DNA of 64,000 nt from Prevotella sp. (GCA_017458005.1 JAFTGH010000012.1:19736-83735), one strand, 5' to 3'; shown: positions 32,958 through 43,128, counted from the stretch's first letter. The notes: a model not told the origin generated them from the letters alone. Numbers and translations: made by a program.

Positions 32958-34160
32958 TTACCATCGTGAGGTGGCACCACCGCCACCAAAACTTCCTCCG
33001 CCGAAACTGCCTCCGCTGCTACCACTGCTGAAGCCACTCCCGCCAAAGCCTCCGCCATATCCTCCACCAGAGGATTCCGCCTCATAGAAAGGATTGGAAA
33101 GGAGCGTGCTGGTGGCACCAGTAATACCCAACCAATGATATTTCTGGTTAAGGCGTATAAAGATGATGCTCCATACAATAAGGAAAAATATATATAGCCC
33201 AATCATTATCGCCGTCTCATCATCAATCTCGTCTTGCTGACTGGTTAAGGACGACATCTCTGGAAGATCTTTCTTCTGCATGGTCGCAAAGATCGCCTCC
33301 GTTAGGTAGAGCATCGCACTGTCAGGCATTTCCGCACGCATTGCCGGCACGACATACCGCTGTTGCAAACGGTAACATTCGGCATCTGTCAAATCACCTT
33401 CCAGACTTCTGCCCGGTGAGATATTGATGCTGTGGTCTTGATAGCCGACGACAACCATCAGTCCACGGTCGTTTCTGCCGACACCATATTTATTACCCAC
33501 ATCTTGGGCAAAACGGAATGGGTCATCGTTCTCTATATGGTTGACGACGATGACGACCGACTCGATGTATAACTCTTTGTCCAGTCGTTGTAAGGTGTGG
33601 TTCATTTCATCTACCGTGCTTTGGGCTAATACCTTATCAGGATTAGACACATATTGACTGGCATCCTGCAAATGGGGAATGGGGATGTTGTCCGCATTCC
33701 AGTAGCGCTCCTCCGTGCTACTCATGACAGTTGTCGGAGAGGACACTCTCTCGAAATGGAGGGAACTCGAGCAACATACCATCGCACTGATAACACCGAT
33801 TACATAGACCCAACCCCATGCCTTTCGTGCCTTACACCAAGCAGGGTTCATCTGTTCCCAGGCATATAGCATCGCACGCCGTTTCCTTTGGTACTCGCGC
33901 TCTAATGCGGTATATCGTTTGGAATACTGCCGTTTGTTGTAAGATGAGGTGAGGTTCCACCCTGACTGGGTGTTCTCCATGTCATAGGCGTCCTCCAACG
34001 CACGGATCGCATCGTTGTATTGGTTTGTTAGTCTGTTAATGTCCGACGCCTTCTTGGTCAATGCCGTAGTGGGGGTATAGTCCCACTTTCGGGTCACGAC
34101 ATAACCTCCTCCCAATAGGAGGGCGATATAGCCGAGGAAAAAGATGAAAGTCGTCGTCAT
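32958..34160 (-). CDS. TPM domain membrane protein
   Basis: A 400-residue protein with an N-terminal membrane helix (TTTFIFFLGYIALLLGGGYVV), a second near residue 120, a periplasmic TPM domain (about 175-310: VSNPDKVLAQSTVDEMNHTL ... YGVGRNDRGLMVVVGYQDHSINI), a third helix and a very Gly/Ser-rich tail ending TSRW. TPM domains are usual partners of LemA. The ATG at 34160 (MTTTFIFF) is preferred; the longer frame would begin inside aroE. A 9-bp gap separates it from aroE. Confidence 0.85.
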   Translation of the reverse strand: MTTTFIFFLGYIALLLGGGYVVTRKWDYTPTTALTKKASDINRLTNQYNDAIRALEDAYDMENTQSGWNLTSSYNKRQYSKRYTALEREYQRKRRAMLYAWEQMNPAWCKARKAWGWVYVIGVISAMVCCSSSLHFERVSSPTTVMSSTEERYWNADNIPIPHLQDASQYVSNPDKVLAQSTVDEMNHTLQRLDKELYIESVVIVVNHIENDDPFRFAQDVGNKYGVGRNDRGLMVVVGYQDHSINISPGRSLEGDLTDAECYRLQQRYVVPAMRAEMPDSAMLYLTEAIFATMQKKDLPEMSSLTSQQDEIDDETAIMIGLYIFFLIVWSIIFIRLNQKYHWLGITGATSTLLSNPFYEAESSGGGYGGGFGGSGFSSGSSGGSFGGGSFGGGGATSRW

Positions 34161-34168
34161 ATCTTGTT

Positions 34169-34915
34169 TTATTTCTCGTGCCAGAACTCCCAAGAGGCAA
34201 AAGCCTGTAATAGCAGCATCTCCAGTCCGTTCTTCACGTTGGCTCCATATTCGGCACCACGTTTCATGAACAGCGTCTCATCGGGATTATAGATAAGGTC
34301 ATAGAGGATGGTGTGGCTGTCCATCGCCTCATAGGGCAGTTCTGGACAGAATTCCGTCTTGGGATACATCCCCACGGGGGTGCAGTTGACAATTACGTTA
34401 TACTCCTTCACCACCTCAGGAGTGATACTTTTATATTGGATGGTGTCGGGTTTCTCGTAGCGGCTGACATAGATGGTCTCCAGTCCGAGGCTGCGCAAAC
34501 CGTAGTTGATAGCCTTGGAGGCACCTCCCGTACCCAGGATTAATGCTTTCTGATGCCATTTCTTGTCAAGCATGGGCTCAATGCTCTTAGTGAATCCGAT
34601 GACATCGGAGTTGAAACCTTTCAGTTCGGTCTTATTCCCTCGATGGGTGATACGGATCACATTTACCGCACCGATGGCAAGCGCCTCTGGTGAGATGTTG
34701 TCAAGAAAGGGTAGCACCTTCTCCTTATAGGGGATGGTCACGTTGAGTCCTTTCAGTTCGGGATTAGAACTGAGCACCTCAGGGAGTGCGTCGATACTGG
34801 GAATCTCATAGTTCTCGTAAACGGCATCGATGTCCTCATCCTGAAACTTCTGATTGAAGTAACTGATGGAGAACGAGTGCCCGAGGGGGTAGCCAATAAG
34901 TCCGTACTTGTCCAT
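34169..34915 (-). CDS. aroE: shikimate dehydrogenase
   Basis: NADP-dependent reduction of 3-dehydroshikimate to shikimate in aromatic amino-acid synthesis. The 248-residue protein begins MDKYGLIGYPLGHSFS (shikimate-binding serines), has NVTIPYKEKVLPFLD with the catalytic Lys, and the dinucleotide motif LGTGGASKAI. The ATG at 34915 is the standard start. It lies between menG and the TPM gene. Confidence 0.94.
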   Translation of the reverse strand: MDKYGLIGYPLGHSFSISYFNQKFQDEDIDAVYENYEIPSIDALPEVLSSNPELKGLNVTIPYKEKVLPFLDNISPEALAIGAVNVIRITHRGNKTELKGFNSDVIGFTKSIEPMLDKKWHQKALILGTGGASKAINYGLRSLGLETIYVSRYEKPDTIQYKSITPEVVKEYNVIVNCTPVGMYPKTEFCPELPYEAMDSHTILYDLIYNPDETLFMKRGAEYGANVKNGLEMLLLQAFASWEFWHEK

Positions 34916-34928
34916 AATTTCTTTTCCT

Positions 34929-35660
34929 TTATTTAGTTGCAAAATAGATCGTGCAGATACCGAAGGTCAGTCGCTGGAACCTTGCCTCACTGAACCCTGC
35001 GCCTTTCAGAATCTCCATCATCTGCTCTCCTTGCGGGAATGCCTCAATGGTCTTGGTGAGATACGAGTAGGCGGCAGTGTCCTTGGATATCAGTCTGCCA
35101 TAGACGGGCAGTACAGTGTGGGAGTAGATATGAAAGAGTTGCCTCATCGGGAAGCCCACGGGGTTCGTCAACTCGGCGATGCTCAGATGTCCCCCCTTCT
35201 TCAGGACACGGCACATCTCTCTCAGTCCCTGGTCGAGGTCAGAGAAGTTGCGGATGCCAAAGGCGGCAGTCACGGCATCGAAGGTGTCACTGGCGTATGA
35301 GAGGTGCAGGCAGTCTTCCTTCTCGAAGGAGATGATGTCCTGCAATCCCTTATCAGCAACCTTCTGACATCCTATCTCCATCATACCCTCGCTGATGTCG
35401 GCCCCGATGAGGTGTGACGGCTTGAGCATCTCTGCGGCGAGGATGGCGAAGTCGCCTGTTCCTGTCGCCATGTCAAGGATGCACTGTGGTTGGTAGGGCG
35501 CCAGTTGGCGGATCGCTTTCTTTCGCCAGCCACGGTCGATGTCCCATGAGAGACGATGGTTGAGCGTGTCATAGGTGGGAGCGATGTTGTCGAACATCTG
35601 CTCCACCTGTGAGGTCTTCTCTCCCTTATGGTAGGGGTTTATCGTCTCTTGCTGGTACAT
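34929..35660 (-). CDS. menG: demethylmenaquinone methyltransferase
   Basis: SAM-dependent C-methylation, the last step of menaquinone synthesis (UbiE/MenG family). A 243-residue protein with motif [20 protein letters not shown], and [16 protein letters not shown] and [11 protein letters not shown]-like segments that are typical of the family. It starts 13 bp after purC and precedes aroE by 13 bp. Confidence 0.94.
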   Translation of the reverse strand: MYQQETINPYHKGEKTSQVEQMFDNIAPTYDTLNHRLSWDIDRGWRKKAIRQLAPYQPQCILDMATGTGDFAILAAEMLKPSHLIGADISEGMMEIGCQKVADKGLQDIISFEKEDCLHLSYASDTFDAVTAAFGIRNFSDLDQGLREMCRVLKKGGHLSIAELTNPVGFPMRQLFHIYSHTVLPVYGRLISKDTAAYSYLTKTIEAFPQGEQMMEILKGAGFSEARFQRLTFGICTIYFATK

Positions 35661-35673
35661 ATTCCTAGGTTGC

Positions 35674-36627
35674 TTAGGAGTTCCTGGATTTTAGATAATC
35701 ACTTACGTTCTTCTCGATGCGGGCGGCGATATCGTCGTTGTCACTTGCCTTCTCGAACTTCTCACCGATGATGTGCTCATAGAGTTCGATATAGCGGTCA
35801 GATACACTCTCCGCATACTCGTCTGTGATCTCGGGCATCACCTGTCCGGGCTCGTTCATGAAGTTATGCTCGATAAGCCACTGGCGCACAAACTCCTTGG
35901 AGAGTTGCTTCTGAGGCTCGCCCTTGGCGAGTTTCTCCTCATAGCCGTCAGCATAGAAATAGCGGCTGGAGTCTGGGGTGTGGATCTCGTCAATGAGGTA
36001 AACCTTCCCGTCGCGCTTGCCAAACTCGTACTTGGTGTCTACGAGGATGAGTCCTTGTTTCTTGGCAATCTCCTGACCACGGGCAAAGAGTTTGCGGGTG
36101 TAGTCTTCCATCACGGCATAGTCCTCGGCACTGACGATGCCCTGTGCGATGATCTCCTCTTTGGAGATATTCAGGTCATGACCCTCGTCAGCCTTTGTTG
36201 TAGGAGTGATGATAGGCTCAGGGAAACGCTCGTTCTCCTTCATGCCCTCAGGCAGTTTCACACCACACAACTCACGGCATCCGTTCTTATACTCACGCCA
36301 AGCAGAACCTGTCAGGATGCTGCGGATAATCATCTCCACACGGAAGCCCTCGCATTTCAGACCGACCGTCACCATGGGGTCGGGAGTGGCGAGTTTCCAG
36401 TTCGGGCAGATGTCGCTGGTGGCATCCAGAAACTTAGCGGCAATCTGGTTAAGCACCTGTCCCTTGAAAGGAATACCCTTTGGCAGGATGACATCGAATG
36501 CCGAGATACGGTCTGTTGCCACCATCACCATCAGGTCGTCGTTGATGTTATACACGTCACGGACTTTTCCGTGGTAAACGCTCTTTTGTCCTTCGAAATT
36601 GAAGTCAGTCTTTGTTAATGCTTTCAT
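35674..36627 (-). CDS. purC: phosphoribosylaminoimidazole-succinocarboxamide synthase
   Basis: SAICAR synthase, joining CAIR with aspartate in purine synthesis. The 317-residue protein has [26 protein letters not shown] (ATP-binding strand and conserved DRxSAFD), [11 protein letters not shown] and [13 protein letters not shown]. The start at 36627 ([14 protein letters not shown]) gives a family-typical N-terminus and overlaps the 3' end of phoH by 23 bp, so purC is translated in the same operon. Confidence 0.95.
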   Translation of the reverse strand: MKALTKTDFNFEGQKSVYHGKVRDVYNINDDLMVMVATDRISAFDVILPKGIPFKGQVLNQIAAKFLDATSDICPNWKLATPDPMVTVGLKCEGFRVEMIIRSILTGSAWREYKNGCRELCGVKLPEGMKENERFPEPIITPTTKADEGHDLNISKEEIIAQGIVSAEDYAVMEDYTRKLFARGQEIAKKQGLILVDTKYEFGKRDGKVYLIDEIHTPDSSRYFYADGYEEKLAKGEPQKQLSKEFVRQWLIEHNFMNEPGQVMPEITDEYAESVSDRYIELYEHIIGEKFEKASDNDDIAARIEKNVSDYLKSRNS

Positions 36628-37582
36628 TGTTATCTTTGTTTTGTTTCTCTTTGTCGAATCGTTCGTAGGCATTGACGATACGGGTCACCAGTTTGTGGCG
36701 TACGATGTCCTTGCGATCCAGTTCCACCACACCGATACCCTCGATGTCCTTTAATATGCGCAATGCCTCCACCAGTCCACTCCTCTGCTCACGGGGCAGG
36801 TCTATTTGTGTCATGTCTCCCGTGATGATCATCTTCGTGTTCCATCCCATACGGGTCAGGAACATGCGGATCTGCTGGGGAGTAGTGTTCTGTGCCTCGT
36901 CGAGGATGACGACAGCGTCACTCAGTGTCCTGCCTCGCATAAAGGCGAGTGGGGCAATCTGGATGACATGTTTCTCCATCATGTCCTGCAGTTTCACCTG
37001 TGGCAGCATGTCCTCCAATGCGTCATACAGTGGCTGGAGATACGGATCAATCTTGTCCTTCATGTCACCAGGCAGGAATCCCAGTTTCTCTCCGGCCTCC
37101 ACAGCGGGGCGGGAGAGGATGATCTTCTTCGCTGTCTTGTCCTTCAGCGCCTTCACGGCAAGGGCGATAGAGAGGTAGGTCTTTCCCGTTCCCGCAGGAC
37201 CGACGGCGAACACCATGTCGTTCTGCTCGTAGGCGTCAATCAGTTTCTGCTGGTTCTCCGACCTCGCCTTGATGGCACGTCCTGACATGGAGTAGCATAC
37301 CACTCCCTCAGGCACCTCGTCTTTCGTGCGGTGTCCCTTGATGATGTCCAGGATGTCCTCCTCCTTCAGCGAGTTGAAGCGCAGCACATGCTGGCGCATC
37401 TTCTCGGCACTCTCCTCGAAGGCTGCCATCTGCTCCTCATCGCCCAGGATGCGGATGACATTGTCGCGAGCCACAATCCTCAGTTTGGGATACAAGGCAC
37501 GCATCATCTGCAAATGGGCATTCCCCGTTCCATAGAAAACGACGGGGTCTATATCCTCTAATACAATATGCTTCTCTATCAA
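36605..37582 (-). CDS. phoH: PhoH-like ATPase
   Basis: A 325-residue P-loop NTPase of the PhoH family: Walker [37 protein letters not shown] and [16 protein letters not shown] (Walker B). PhoH proteins are associated with RNA metabolism (YbeZ type); the exact role in Bacteroidales is not known. Start: no ATG lies near the expected N-terminus; TTG at 37582 ([10 protein letters not shown] read as Met) fits the family, and a TAACTTTG -7 element lies at 37609-37616 on the minus strand. Confidence 0.9.
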   Translation of the reverse strand: MIEKHIVLEDIDPVVFYGTGNAHLQMMRALYPKLRIVARDNVIRILGDEEQMAAFEESAEKMRQHVLRFNSLKEEDILDIIKGHRTKDEVPEGVVCYSMSGRAIKARSENQQKLIDAYEQNDMVFAVGPAGTGKTYLSIALAVKALKDKTAKKIILSRPAVEAGEKLGFLPGDMKDKIDPYLQPLYDALEDMLPQVKLQDMMEKHVIQIAPLAFMRGRTLSDAVVILDEAQNTTPQQIRMFLTRMGWNTKMIITGDMTQIDLPREQRSGLVEALRILKDIEGIGVVELDRKDIVRHKLVTRIVNAYERFDKEKQNKDNNESINKD

Positions 37583-37944
37583 AATAACGTTATTTCTTAA
37601 TGAGATTGCAAAGTTACGAAAAAAGCTTGTAAAGAACAACGGATTATGGAGAATTAACGCAATTCAACCTAAAATAAAGGTAAAACGGGGAAGAACGAGG
37701 AAGTCGGAAAGTCGGGGTAATGCAAAATAGGGAGGATTGATGAAGGAGTTAGGTTTCTAAATCGTAACCCTGAAATGGCCTTGAAGACGTGGTTAAAGCT
37801 CAATAATTGACTACGAAAATCGGGGCAGAATGACGCACTCTTCACCGCCCGTTTCTTATTCCGCAAACTGCTACATTTTGCATAATGATGGATAACCCAA
37901 AAGACAGTAGTTTCGCAGCCCAAAATTAAAAAGGAATAAGAAAC
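37583..37944. other. phoH promoter and left end of element 2
   Basis: A 360-bp gene-free stretch. It holds the minus-strand phoH promoter (-7 at 37609-37616), the left 19-bp att-like repeat of element 2 (37752-37770) and the integrase leader. Nothing else stands out. Confidence 0.7.
37752..37770 (+). repeat. candidate attL of element 2
   Basis: GGTTTCTAAATCGTAACCC. The ends GGTTTC and GTAACC are imperfect inverted arms around a 6-7-bp centre, the shape of a tyrosine-recombinase core site; the two differences from the right copy both fall in that centre. Confidence 0.6.
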
Positions 37945-39165
37945 ATGAGAAGTACATTCAACATTTTGTTCTACGTGAACAAGAGTAAGGAGAAGAACGG
38001 TGTGGTGCCTGTGATGGGACGTGTGACTATTAACGGCACTCAGAGCCAATTCAGTTGCAAGAAGTCCATCCCGCTTGATATGTGGGACGTGAAGGGCAAC
38101 TGTGCCAAGGGACGAAGCAAGGAGGCTTTGCAGATTAACCGTGAGTTGGATAACATCAAGGCGCAAATCATCAAGCACTATCAGCGTCTGTCAGACCGCG
38201 AGGCTTTTGTGACGGCAGAGATGGTGCGCAACTCCTATCAAGGCTTTGGCAGCGAGTATGAGACACTGTTGAGTGCTTTCGACAAGGACATTGCCAACCA
38301 GAAGAAACGTGTGGGCAAGGACAGGGCTGCAAGTACGCTTTGGGCTATGGAACGTTCGCGGAAGGATGTGGCTGATTTCATCCAATCGCACTACCGTCGC
38401 ACTGATATGTCGATGCTTGAACTGACACCTGAATTCATCAAGGACTTCGCCACCTATCTCAGTACTGACCGAGGATTGGCCAATGGAACTATCTGGCAGA
38501 GATGCATGTGGCTGAAAGGCGTTGTACTGAGGGCGCACTACAACGGCAAGATTCCCCGTAACCCGTTCGCGCAGTTCCACATCAGCCCGAACTGCAAGGA
38601 AAGGGAGTTCCTGACCGAAGACGAACTGAAAGCTGTCGTGACGCATGAGTTTGAGGACGACAACCTCGCCTTCGTGCGTGACATCTTCGTCTTTGTCTGC
38701 TTCACCGCCCTCTCGTTCATCGACGTGAAGAACCTGACCACGGATAACATCGTGAACGTCAATGGCGACAAGTGGATTATCAGCAAGCGGCACAAGACTA
38801 ATATCCCTTTCCAGGTGAAGCTGATGGACGTTCCCTTGCAGATTATCAACCGCTATAAACACCTACAGGAAGACAAGTTGGTGTTCGGCAAGATGAACTA
38901 CTGGTCGATGTGCAAGAAACTGAAAACGGTGATGACAGCCTGCGGCATTGAGAAAGCCATATCCTACCATTGTGGCCGGCACTCGTTCGCCACGTTGGCG
39001 CTTTCAAAAGGAATACCCATCGAGAGCGTGAGCCGTGTATTGGGACACACTAACATCGTGACCACCCAGATTTACGCCAAAATCACAAGTCAGAAACTTG
39101 ACAACGATCTGACAATGCTCGGCAATAAACTCAATGCATCGTTCAAGGACATAAAGAGAGCATAA
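37945..39165 (+). CDS. tyrosine integrase of element 2
   Basis: A 406-residue phage-type integrase of the Bacteroidetes conjugative-transposon kind. An N-terminal arm domain (STFNILFYVNKSKEKNGVVPV) and SAM-like domain (about 105-205) precede the catalytic part, where HxxR (342-345, HCGR), His368 in LGHTN and Tyr377 in QIYAKI are visible. As in element 1 the first Arg position reads FTALSFID, without the Arg. Its GC content resembles the host more than the cargo genes. A strong hairpin (39193-39237) follows. Confidence 0.92.
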   Translation: MRSTFNILFYVNKSKEKNGVVPVMGRVTINGTQSQFSCKKSIPLDMWDVKGNCAKGRSKEALQINRELDNIKAQIIKHYQRLSDREAFVTAEMVRNSYQGFGSEYETLLSAFDKDIANQKKRVGKDRAASTLWAMERSRKDVADFIQSHYRRTDMSMLELTPEFIKDFATYLSTDRGLANGTIWQRCMWLKGVVLRAHYNGKIPRNPFAQFHISPNCKEREFLTEDELKAVVTHEFEDDNLAFVRDIFVFVCFTALSFIDVKNLTTDNIVNVNGDKWIISKRHKTNIPFQVKLMDVPLQIINRYKHLQEDKLVFGKMNYWSMCKKLKTVMTACGIEKAISYHCGRHSFATLALSKGIPIESVSRVLGHTNIVTTQIYAKITSQKLDNDLTMLGNKLNASFKDIKRA

Positions 39166-39271
39166 CCACTAACGGCGCATAAATACTCCAAAGCAGAAAG
39201 ACGAATGATTAGCGTTGTCTGTCATCCGTCTTTCTGCGTTATAATCCCACAGCACACGAACCACTAACGGC
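39164..39271 (+). repeat. 13-bp direct repeats around a hairpin
   Basis: AACCACTAACGGC occurs at 39164-39176 (straddling the integrase stop codon) and 39259-39271. Between them lies the hairpin GCAGAAAGACG (39193-39203)/CGTCTTTCTGC (39227-39237) with an inner ATGA/TCAT step, probably a terminator for the integrase and the converging HTH genes. Confidence 0.7.
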
Positions 39272-39284
39272 TCTTTCTTTTTCC

Positions 39285-39587
39285 CTATCGTTTATATGCA
39301 GGATGATAGCAACTTTCCAGAACTCTTGCCAAATCACTTTCACGATAAAGTACCTTGCCACCTAATAATATATATGGTAGCATGCTATCATTTCGGTATT
39401 CCTGTAGTGTTCGTCTGCTGACTTTTAGAATACTGGCTACCTCCCTGTCTGTTAAGTAGCGCTCACCATCAAGCAATGGACGATAATTGCCTATTACCTT
39501 CTTGTATATGGCAAGCACCTCCTTCATGTTCTCTAGTGCATTCTTCACACCAACGTTATGCGGCATTATCAATTCGTTCATAGGCAC
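39285..39587 (-). CDS. HTH excisionase-like protein A
   Basis: A 100-residue protein with a C-terminal MerR/HTH_17 fold: YLTDREVASILKVSRRTLQEYRND (about 44-67) then the wing LPYILLGGKVLYRESDLARVLES. A helical N-terminal part precedes it. It overlaps the second HTH gene by 10 bp. Paired HTH genes beside an integrase are common in Bacteroidetes elements and often act in excision or its control; which of the two is the excisionase cannot be told. Confidence 0.78.
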   Translation of the reverse strand: MPMNELIMPHNVGVKNALENMKEVLAIYKKVIGNYRPLLDGERYLTDREVASILKVSRRTLQEYRNDSMLPYILLGGKVLYRESDLARVLESCYHPAYKR

Positions 39588-39898
39588 TCAGTTTTGAGGT
39601 TACACATTTTGCTATCTTTATCCTTATCAGTCACAATAAAAAGAATACTCTCCACATCCTCTGGCTTATAATATACCTTGCGGTTAATTTGAGAATACGC
39701 TAACGTTCCATTGTCACGAAGCGTTTGTAATGTTCTTGGACTAATGTTTAGAATCTGGCACACATCTTGGTTGTCAAGCCAATCGCCCAACTTTTTGTCA
39801 TTGCCTCTACTTGCCATCTCCTTCATCTTTGTGACGAAACTATTGAAGCTCGTCAGCAGCTCCTCGTAGGTACTGCGCTCAATTGATACTACTTCCAT
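39578..39898 (-). CDS. HTH excisionase-like protein B
   Basis: A 106-residue protein of the same type: LDNQDVCQILNISPRTLQTLRD (about 41-62) with the wing AYSQINRKVYYKPEDVESILF, and a Lys/Asp-rich tail. It is the first gene of the minus-strand pair, divergent from the cargo operon; the 380 bp between them carries the left 49-bp inverted repeat. Confidence 0.78.
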   Translation of the reverse strand: MEVVSIERSTYEELLTSFNSFVTKMKEMASRGNDKKLGDWLDNQDVCQILNISPRTLQTLRDNGTLAYSQINRKVYYKPEDVESILFIVTDKDKDSKMCNLKTECL

Positions 39899-40047
39899 GT
39901 CTGTTTAGTTTTTGTAATTTGCGGACAAAGGTACACCATAATCTCCAAATAGGCTTATTATGAAAATTCCTTGTTGTGAAATAACAATTCAGGGAAATAA
40001 AAACCTAATGTCTGCCGAGCTTGCTCATCTGAAAATGGACAAGCATC

Positions 40048-40096
40048 TTTGTGTGGCACTTCACAGAAAAGTGCGTATTAGGCTACACCCTTCTAC
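40048..40096 (+). repeat. left copy of the 49-bp inverted repeat
   Basis: Begins TTTGTGTGGCACTT and continues ..AGAAAAGTGCGTATTAGGC; 43 of 49 bases match the reverse complement of 46189-46237. It contains GCACTT-7 nt-AAGTGC, an imperfect recombinase-site-like palindrome. GAGCTTGCTCA lies 20 bp outside it (40017-40027). Confidence 0.88.
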
Positions 40097-40246
40097 GGCA
40101 TCTATGTATGGTATTGCGAGCAATTGGTGTGTGTATACCTACTTTTATTGTGGTATAATACAAGAAAAAACAGTTCGGCTTTTGGAAATGATGATGATTA
40201 TACTTATATTTTATTAATTACATGATAATGAATTAAAATTTATGTG

Positions 40247-40254
40247 TATCTTTG
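40247..40254 (+). promoter_or_regulatory. promoter -7 element of the restriction-like operon
   Basis: TATCTTTG, 26 bp before the first operon gene; the -33 box is not clear in this AT-rich stretch. Confidence 0.55.
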
Positions 40255-40280
40255 CATCGGTAAAACAAAAATGTAGCAAA

Positions 40281-41066
40281 ATGAAAATGCAGAAAGTACT
40301 GGAATTTAATGGAATGTCTTTTGAATTGCTATTAGCAGATAGAGACAAGGAAGATTTTCCTCGTGAACGTTTTAGGGCAATTCTCAGAATAAAAAACATA
40401 AGTATTTCTAAGAAAAAAATTGCTATTAAGGAAGACGGAACAAAGTACATTTCAATAAAGCATGGTTTGGAATATGCATATCATATTAAGCCATACCAGT
40501 TTGCATTAACAGACGGTACATTCATACTTCCAGATTCATTTGCTGATGTGACAATACAATTTGATGTTGTCAAGGAGGCTCAAAACGGGGATAGAATGGA
40601 AATAGAGGTAAGAGATTTGGCATTATTACCCCTTGTCAAATGGGATGGTCAATGGTATTGGGGTATCGACGAAATTGAGGATAAGAGGATTTCTTCGAAT
40701 TCAAATAGAGAATTGACCTATGAAGAAAAGAAATCCCTAAAAAAACAGCTTAAGAGCAAAATAGAACACTTTGAATCCATTGATGAGAAGTTCGGTTTGT
40801 CTCTCCAAAATTTCTCTTTTGACATTCTTGATAACTCTACATTGAAATTGTTCTGCGAAGTATTAGCTTTAAACGGTGAAGTTCCGAAAGAAGGATTTAA
40901 TGTTGAAGTGGCTATTTACGACACGGACAATGATATTATCTGCTTAAAGAGTATATCCAAATATGACAATGAATTCAAAGGATTTGAGGTCTTTGGATTT
41001 GGGCCAATAAAGTTGGACATTCCAGTTGATGAAATAGGAAAAATTAGATTTTATCCGACAAGATGA
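40281..41066 (+). CDS. unrecognised beta-rich protein, first gene of the restriction-like operon
   Basis: A 261-residue soluble protein that I cannot assign. It seems to have two strand-rich halves: about 1-120 (FRAILRIKNISISKKKIAIK; YQFALTDGTFILPDSFADVT) and about 165-261 (LKLFCEVLALNGEVPKEGFN; FKGFEVFGFGPIKLDI; ending GKIRFYPTR), joined by a charged helix (YEEKKSLKKQLKSKIEHF). The second half looks like a beta-sandwich of the kind that recognises a ligand or partner. It overlaps the GHKL ATPase gene by 4 bp (ATGA), so both are made together. The ATG at 40281 is preferred to the upstream one at 40242, which lies on the promoter. GC content is clearly lower than in the host genes. Confidence 0.7.
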   Translation: MKMQKVLEFNGMSFELLLADRDKEDFPRERFRAILRIKNISISKKKIAIKEDGTKYISIKHGLEYAYHIKPYQFALTDGTFILPDSFADVTIQFDVVKEAQNGDRMEIEVRDLALLPLVKWDGQWYWGIDEIEDKRISSNSNRELTYEEKKSLKKQLKSKIEHFESIDEKFGLSLQNFSFDILDNSTLKLFCEVLALNGEVPKEGFNVEVAIYDTDNDIICLKSISKYDNEFKGFEVFGFGPIKLDIPVDEIGKIRFYPTR

Positions 41067-43099
41067 ACGTGAGTATAAATGAATTAAGGGATTCTCTCAT
41101 AAGGGAGGCAAAGAGTTCTCCTATGTTGCTTTCTGATCTTGCAGGCTTAGAGGCATACGTTTCTGAAAGCTATAATAGTCGCTCATTCATAGAACTGTTG
41201 CAAAATGCTGATGATGCAGGCTCGACGAGATTTTATGTAAAGCGCTATGGTAATTACCTTTTCGTTGCAAATGATGGACGACCTTTCAATATAATGGACT
41301 TAGAAAGCCTGTGTCGCAGCGCTTCTTCCAATAAAGCGAGAGGAACTTCTATCGGTTATCGAGGAATAGGCTTTAAGTCGGTAGTCAGTTTTGCTAAAGA
41401 GGTCCATCTTATAAGTGGTGAATTTGAAATAACTTTTTCAAAGGAGTTGACAAAGACTATTATTGATAAGGCAAATAAAGTTCCGCTAATCAGGATCCCT
41501 CATGAACTACAACAGAATGTCAAGCAAGAACTTGATACGGAAATATCCAAGATTCAGAAAGATGGCTATAATACGATCTTCATTTTCTCAGGTGTGACTG
41601 CAAATCAAATAGACGAAGAATACACTTCATTTGCTTATACAACCTTGATGTTCTTGAACAACGTGAGAAACATTAAAATCAGTTTGAATAAAGAAGTAAA
41701 TGCAAGTATCAATGTTTTAGAACAAAATGGAAGTAAAAAAAAGATAAGAATCGCAACCAATGAGAAGATCACGGAGTGGCTTGTTTGTTCTAATGATAGT
41801 TGTAGTATCGCATTTGCAATTAAGAATGGTAAGATAAACAGATTAGCAAGGGAAGAAGCTGTGATTCATGCCTTCTTGCCAACAGATGATTGTTGTGGAC
41901 TAGGTTTTATTGTTAATGGTGATTTTAGTACTGACCCATCACGCAGACATCTCATATTTGACGAAACAACAAAAAAAGTTATTACTGATATAACCAAATT
42001 GTATTGTAAGATTCTACAACAAGGCCTGCAAGAAGACAATGAAGGTTTATTAAATGCCATGATGCCCTACTTTGATGTTAAGCTCATCCAGTTAATGAAG
42101 CAATCTTTTGAAAGGGAGTTCGCAAATCTACTGAAAACTAATTGTAGTACCCTGTTCTCAAAGTTCAGACTCTCACCGTCATGGTTCAATGCTTCTGATT
42201 TCCATATTATTATGTCATCTGCAGCCAAGCCCTGTATAAGTCCTGAATGCGCCGAAGTAATTTACTTAGATGGTATGTTAAAATTTTTAGGGAGCAAGAC
42301 ATGTGACATAGACACAATATTATCCTTAGTAAACTCTGCTGATATATCGCTAAATGGTTGTGCTCAATTAGCTGCTTATAGTATGAAACAAATCTTGATG
42401 AATCACAAGGTCAGTGCGTTTACTAAGACGCCTATTTTTGTCAGTGGAAGTGAACTACGCAGTATAAATGATATCAATGATAACGAGAATGAGATTGATG
42501 ACTGTTTTTTGCAACTGATGATTGACAATGGCATATCAAATAAGGACATTGGCATATGCCTAAAAAAATTGGGAATGAATGATTTGTTTGACTTACAATT
42601 CAATGAAGAGATTCCCGATGAATCAGATACTGATGACTGTGACTCTGCCAGATCTTCTTCCAGTATAAGAGATTGGTTCAAAGCCAGTTCATCTTCATCG
42701 TCTGTACCTACATCGTCAAGTGTTCAGAAATGGAGAAGTGCAGAGGAAAATACGCTTGCTGCACTTAATGAAAATGGCTTTAATTTATCTGATGTCAGCA
42801 TGCAAAATGTTGGATATGATTTATCGGGGATTGATCCTAATGGAAACAAAATCTATATCGAAGTAAAATCTATTGATTACGCTGGACAGAAATTCAGAAT
42901 GACAAACAATGAGTTTGCTGCTGCACAATATAATCAGGATAACTACTATATTGCTATAGTTCATCAGACAAAGGAAGCATTGGAAATAAGTCTTGTGAAA
43001 AATCCTATTCGAAATCTTAATATGAACAGACAATGTGTCCAATGGGTCTGGGAATGTTCTGGCTATGAATACAACCCGATGAAATTCGAGTTGAAATAA
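41063..43099 (+). CDS. sacsin-like GHKL ATPase with DUF3883 domain
   Basis: A 678-residue protein. The N-terminal GHKL (HSP90/MutL/sacsin type) ATPase is shown by FIELLQNADDAGST (42-55; Glu44 and Asn48 for ATP hydrolysis and Mg), VANDGRPF (68-75) and the glycine box SIGYRGIGFKSV (96-107). A middle region of about 300 residues is unassigned, then an acidic and Ser-rich linker (about 515-553). The C-terminal DUF3883 domain (about 555-650) contains VGYDLSGIDPNGNKIYIEVKS: Asp586 and Glu600-x-Lys602 fit a PD-(D/E)XK nuclease core. GHKL ATPases linked to nuclease domains were described as restriction systems related to MORC/MutL. The partner nuclease gene is 29 bp downstream. Confidence 0.85.
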   Translation: MNVSINELRDSLIREAKSSPMLLSDLAGLEAYVSESYNSRSFIELLQNADDAGSTRFYVKRYGNYLFVANDGRPFNIMDLESLCRSASSNKARGTSIGYRGIGFKSVVSFAKEVHLISGEFEITFSKELTKTIIDKANKVPLIRIPHELQQNVKQELDTEISKIQKDGYNTIFIFSGVTANQIDEEYTSFAYTTLMFLNNVRNIKISLNKEVNASINVLEQNGSKKKIRIATNEKITEWLVCSNDSCSIAFAIKNGKINRLAREEAVIHAFLPTDDCCGLGFIVNGDFSTDPSRRHLIFDETTKKVITDITKLYCKILQQGLQEDNEGLLNAMMPYFDVKLIQLMKQSFEREFANLLKTNCSTLFSKFRLSPSWFNASDFHIIMSSAAKPCISPECAEVIYLDGMLKFLGSKTCDIDTILSLVNSADISLNGCAQLAAYSMKQILMNHKVSAFTKTPIFVSGSELRSINDINDNENEIDDCFLQLMIDNGISNKDIGICLKKLGMNDLFDLQFNEEIPDESDTDDCDSARSSSSIRDWFKASSSSSSVPTSSSVQKWRSAEENTLAALNENGFNLSDVSMQNVGYDLSGIDPNGNKIYIEVKSIDYAGQKFRMTNNEFAAAQYNQDNYYIAIVHQTKEALEISLVKNPIRNLNMNRQCVQWVWECSGYEYNPMKFELK

Positions 43100-43128
43100 A
43101 TGGAGGATAACAAAACACGGCATGAATT

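Larger units (their letters stand above)
39899..40280. other. gene-free region upstream of the restriction-like operon
   Basis: Contains GAGCTTGCTCA (40017-40027), the left 49-bp inverted repeat (40048-40096) and the promoter-like TATCTTTG (40247-40254). An 85-codon frame (39960-40217) crosses the repeat; its protein has no family features and I do not count it as a gene. Confidence 0.7.

Noticed and set aside
37669-38178. 169-codon minus-strand ORF at the integrase start
   Set aside because: It is the reverse strand of the integrase N-terminus; the codon pattern follows the plus-strand gene.
39960-40217. 85-codon ORF between the HTH genes and the restriction-like operon
   Set aside because: It runs across the left inverted repeat and its product has no family or protein-like features.
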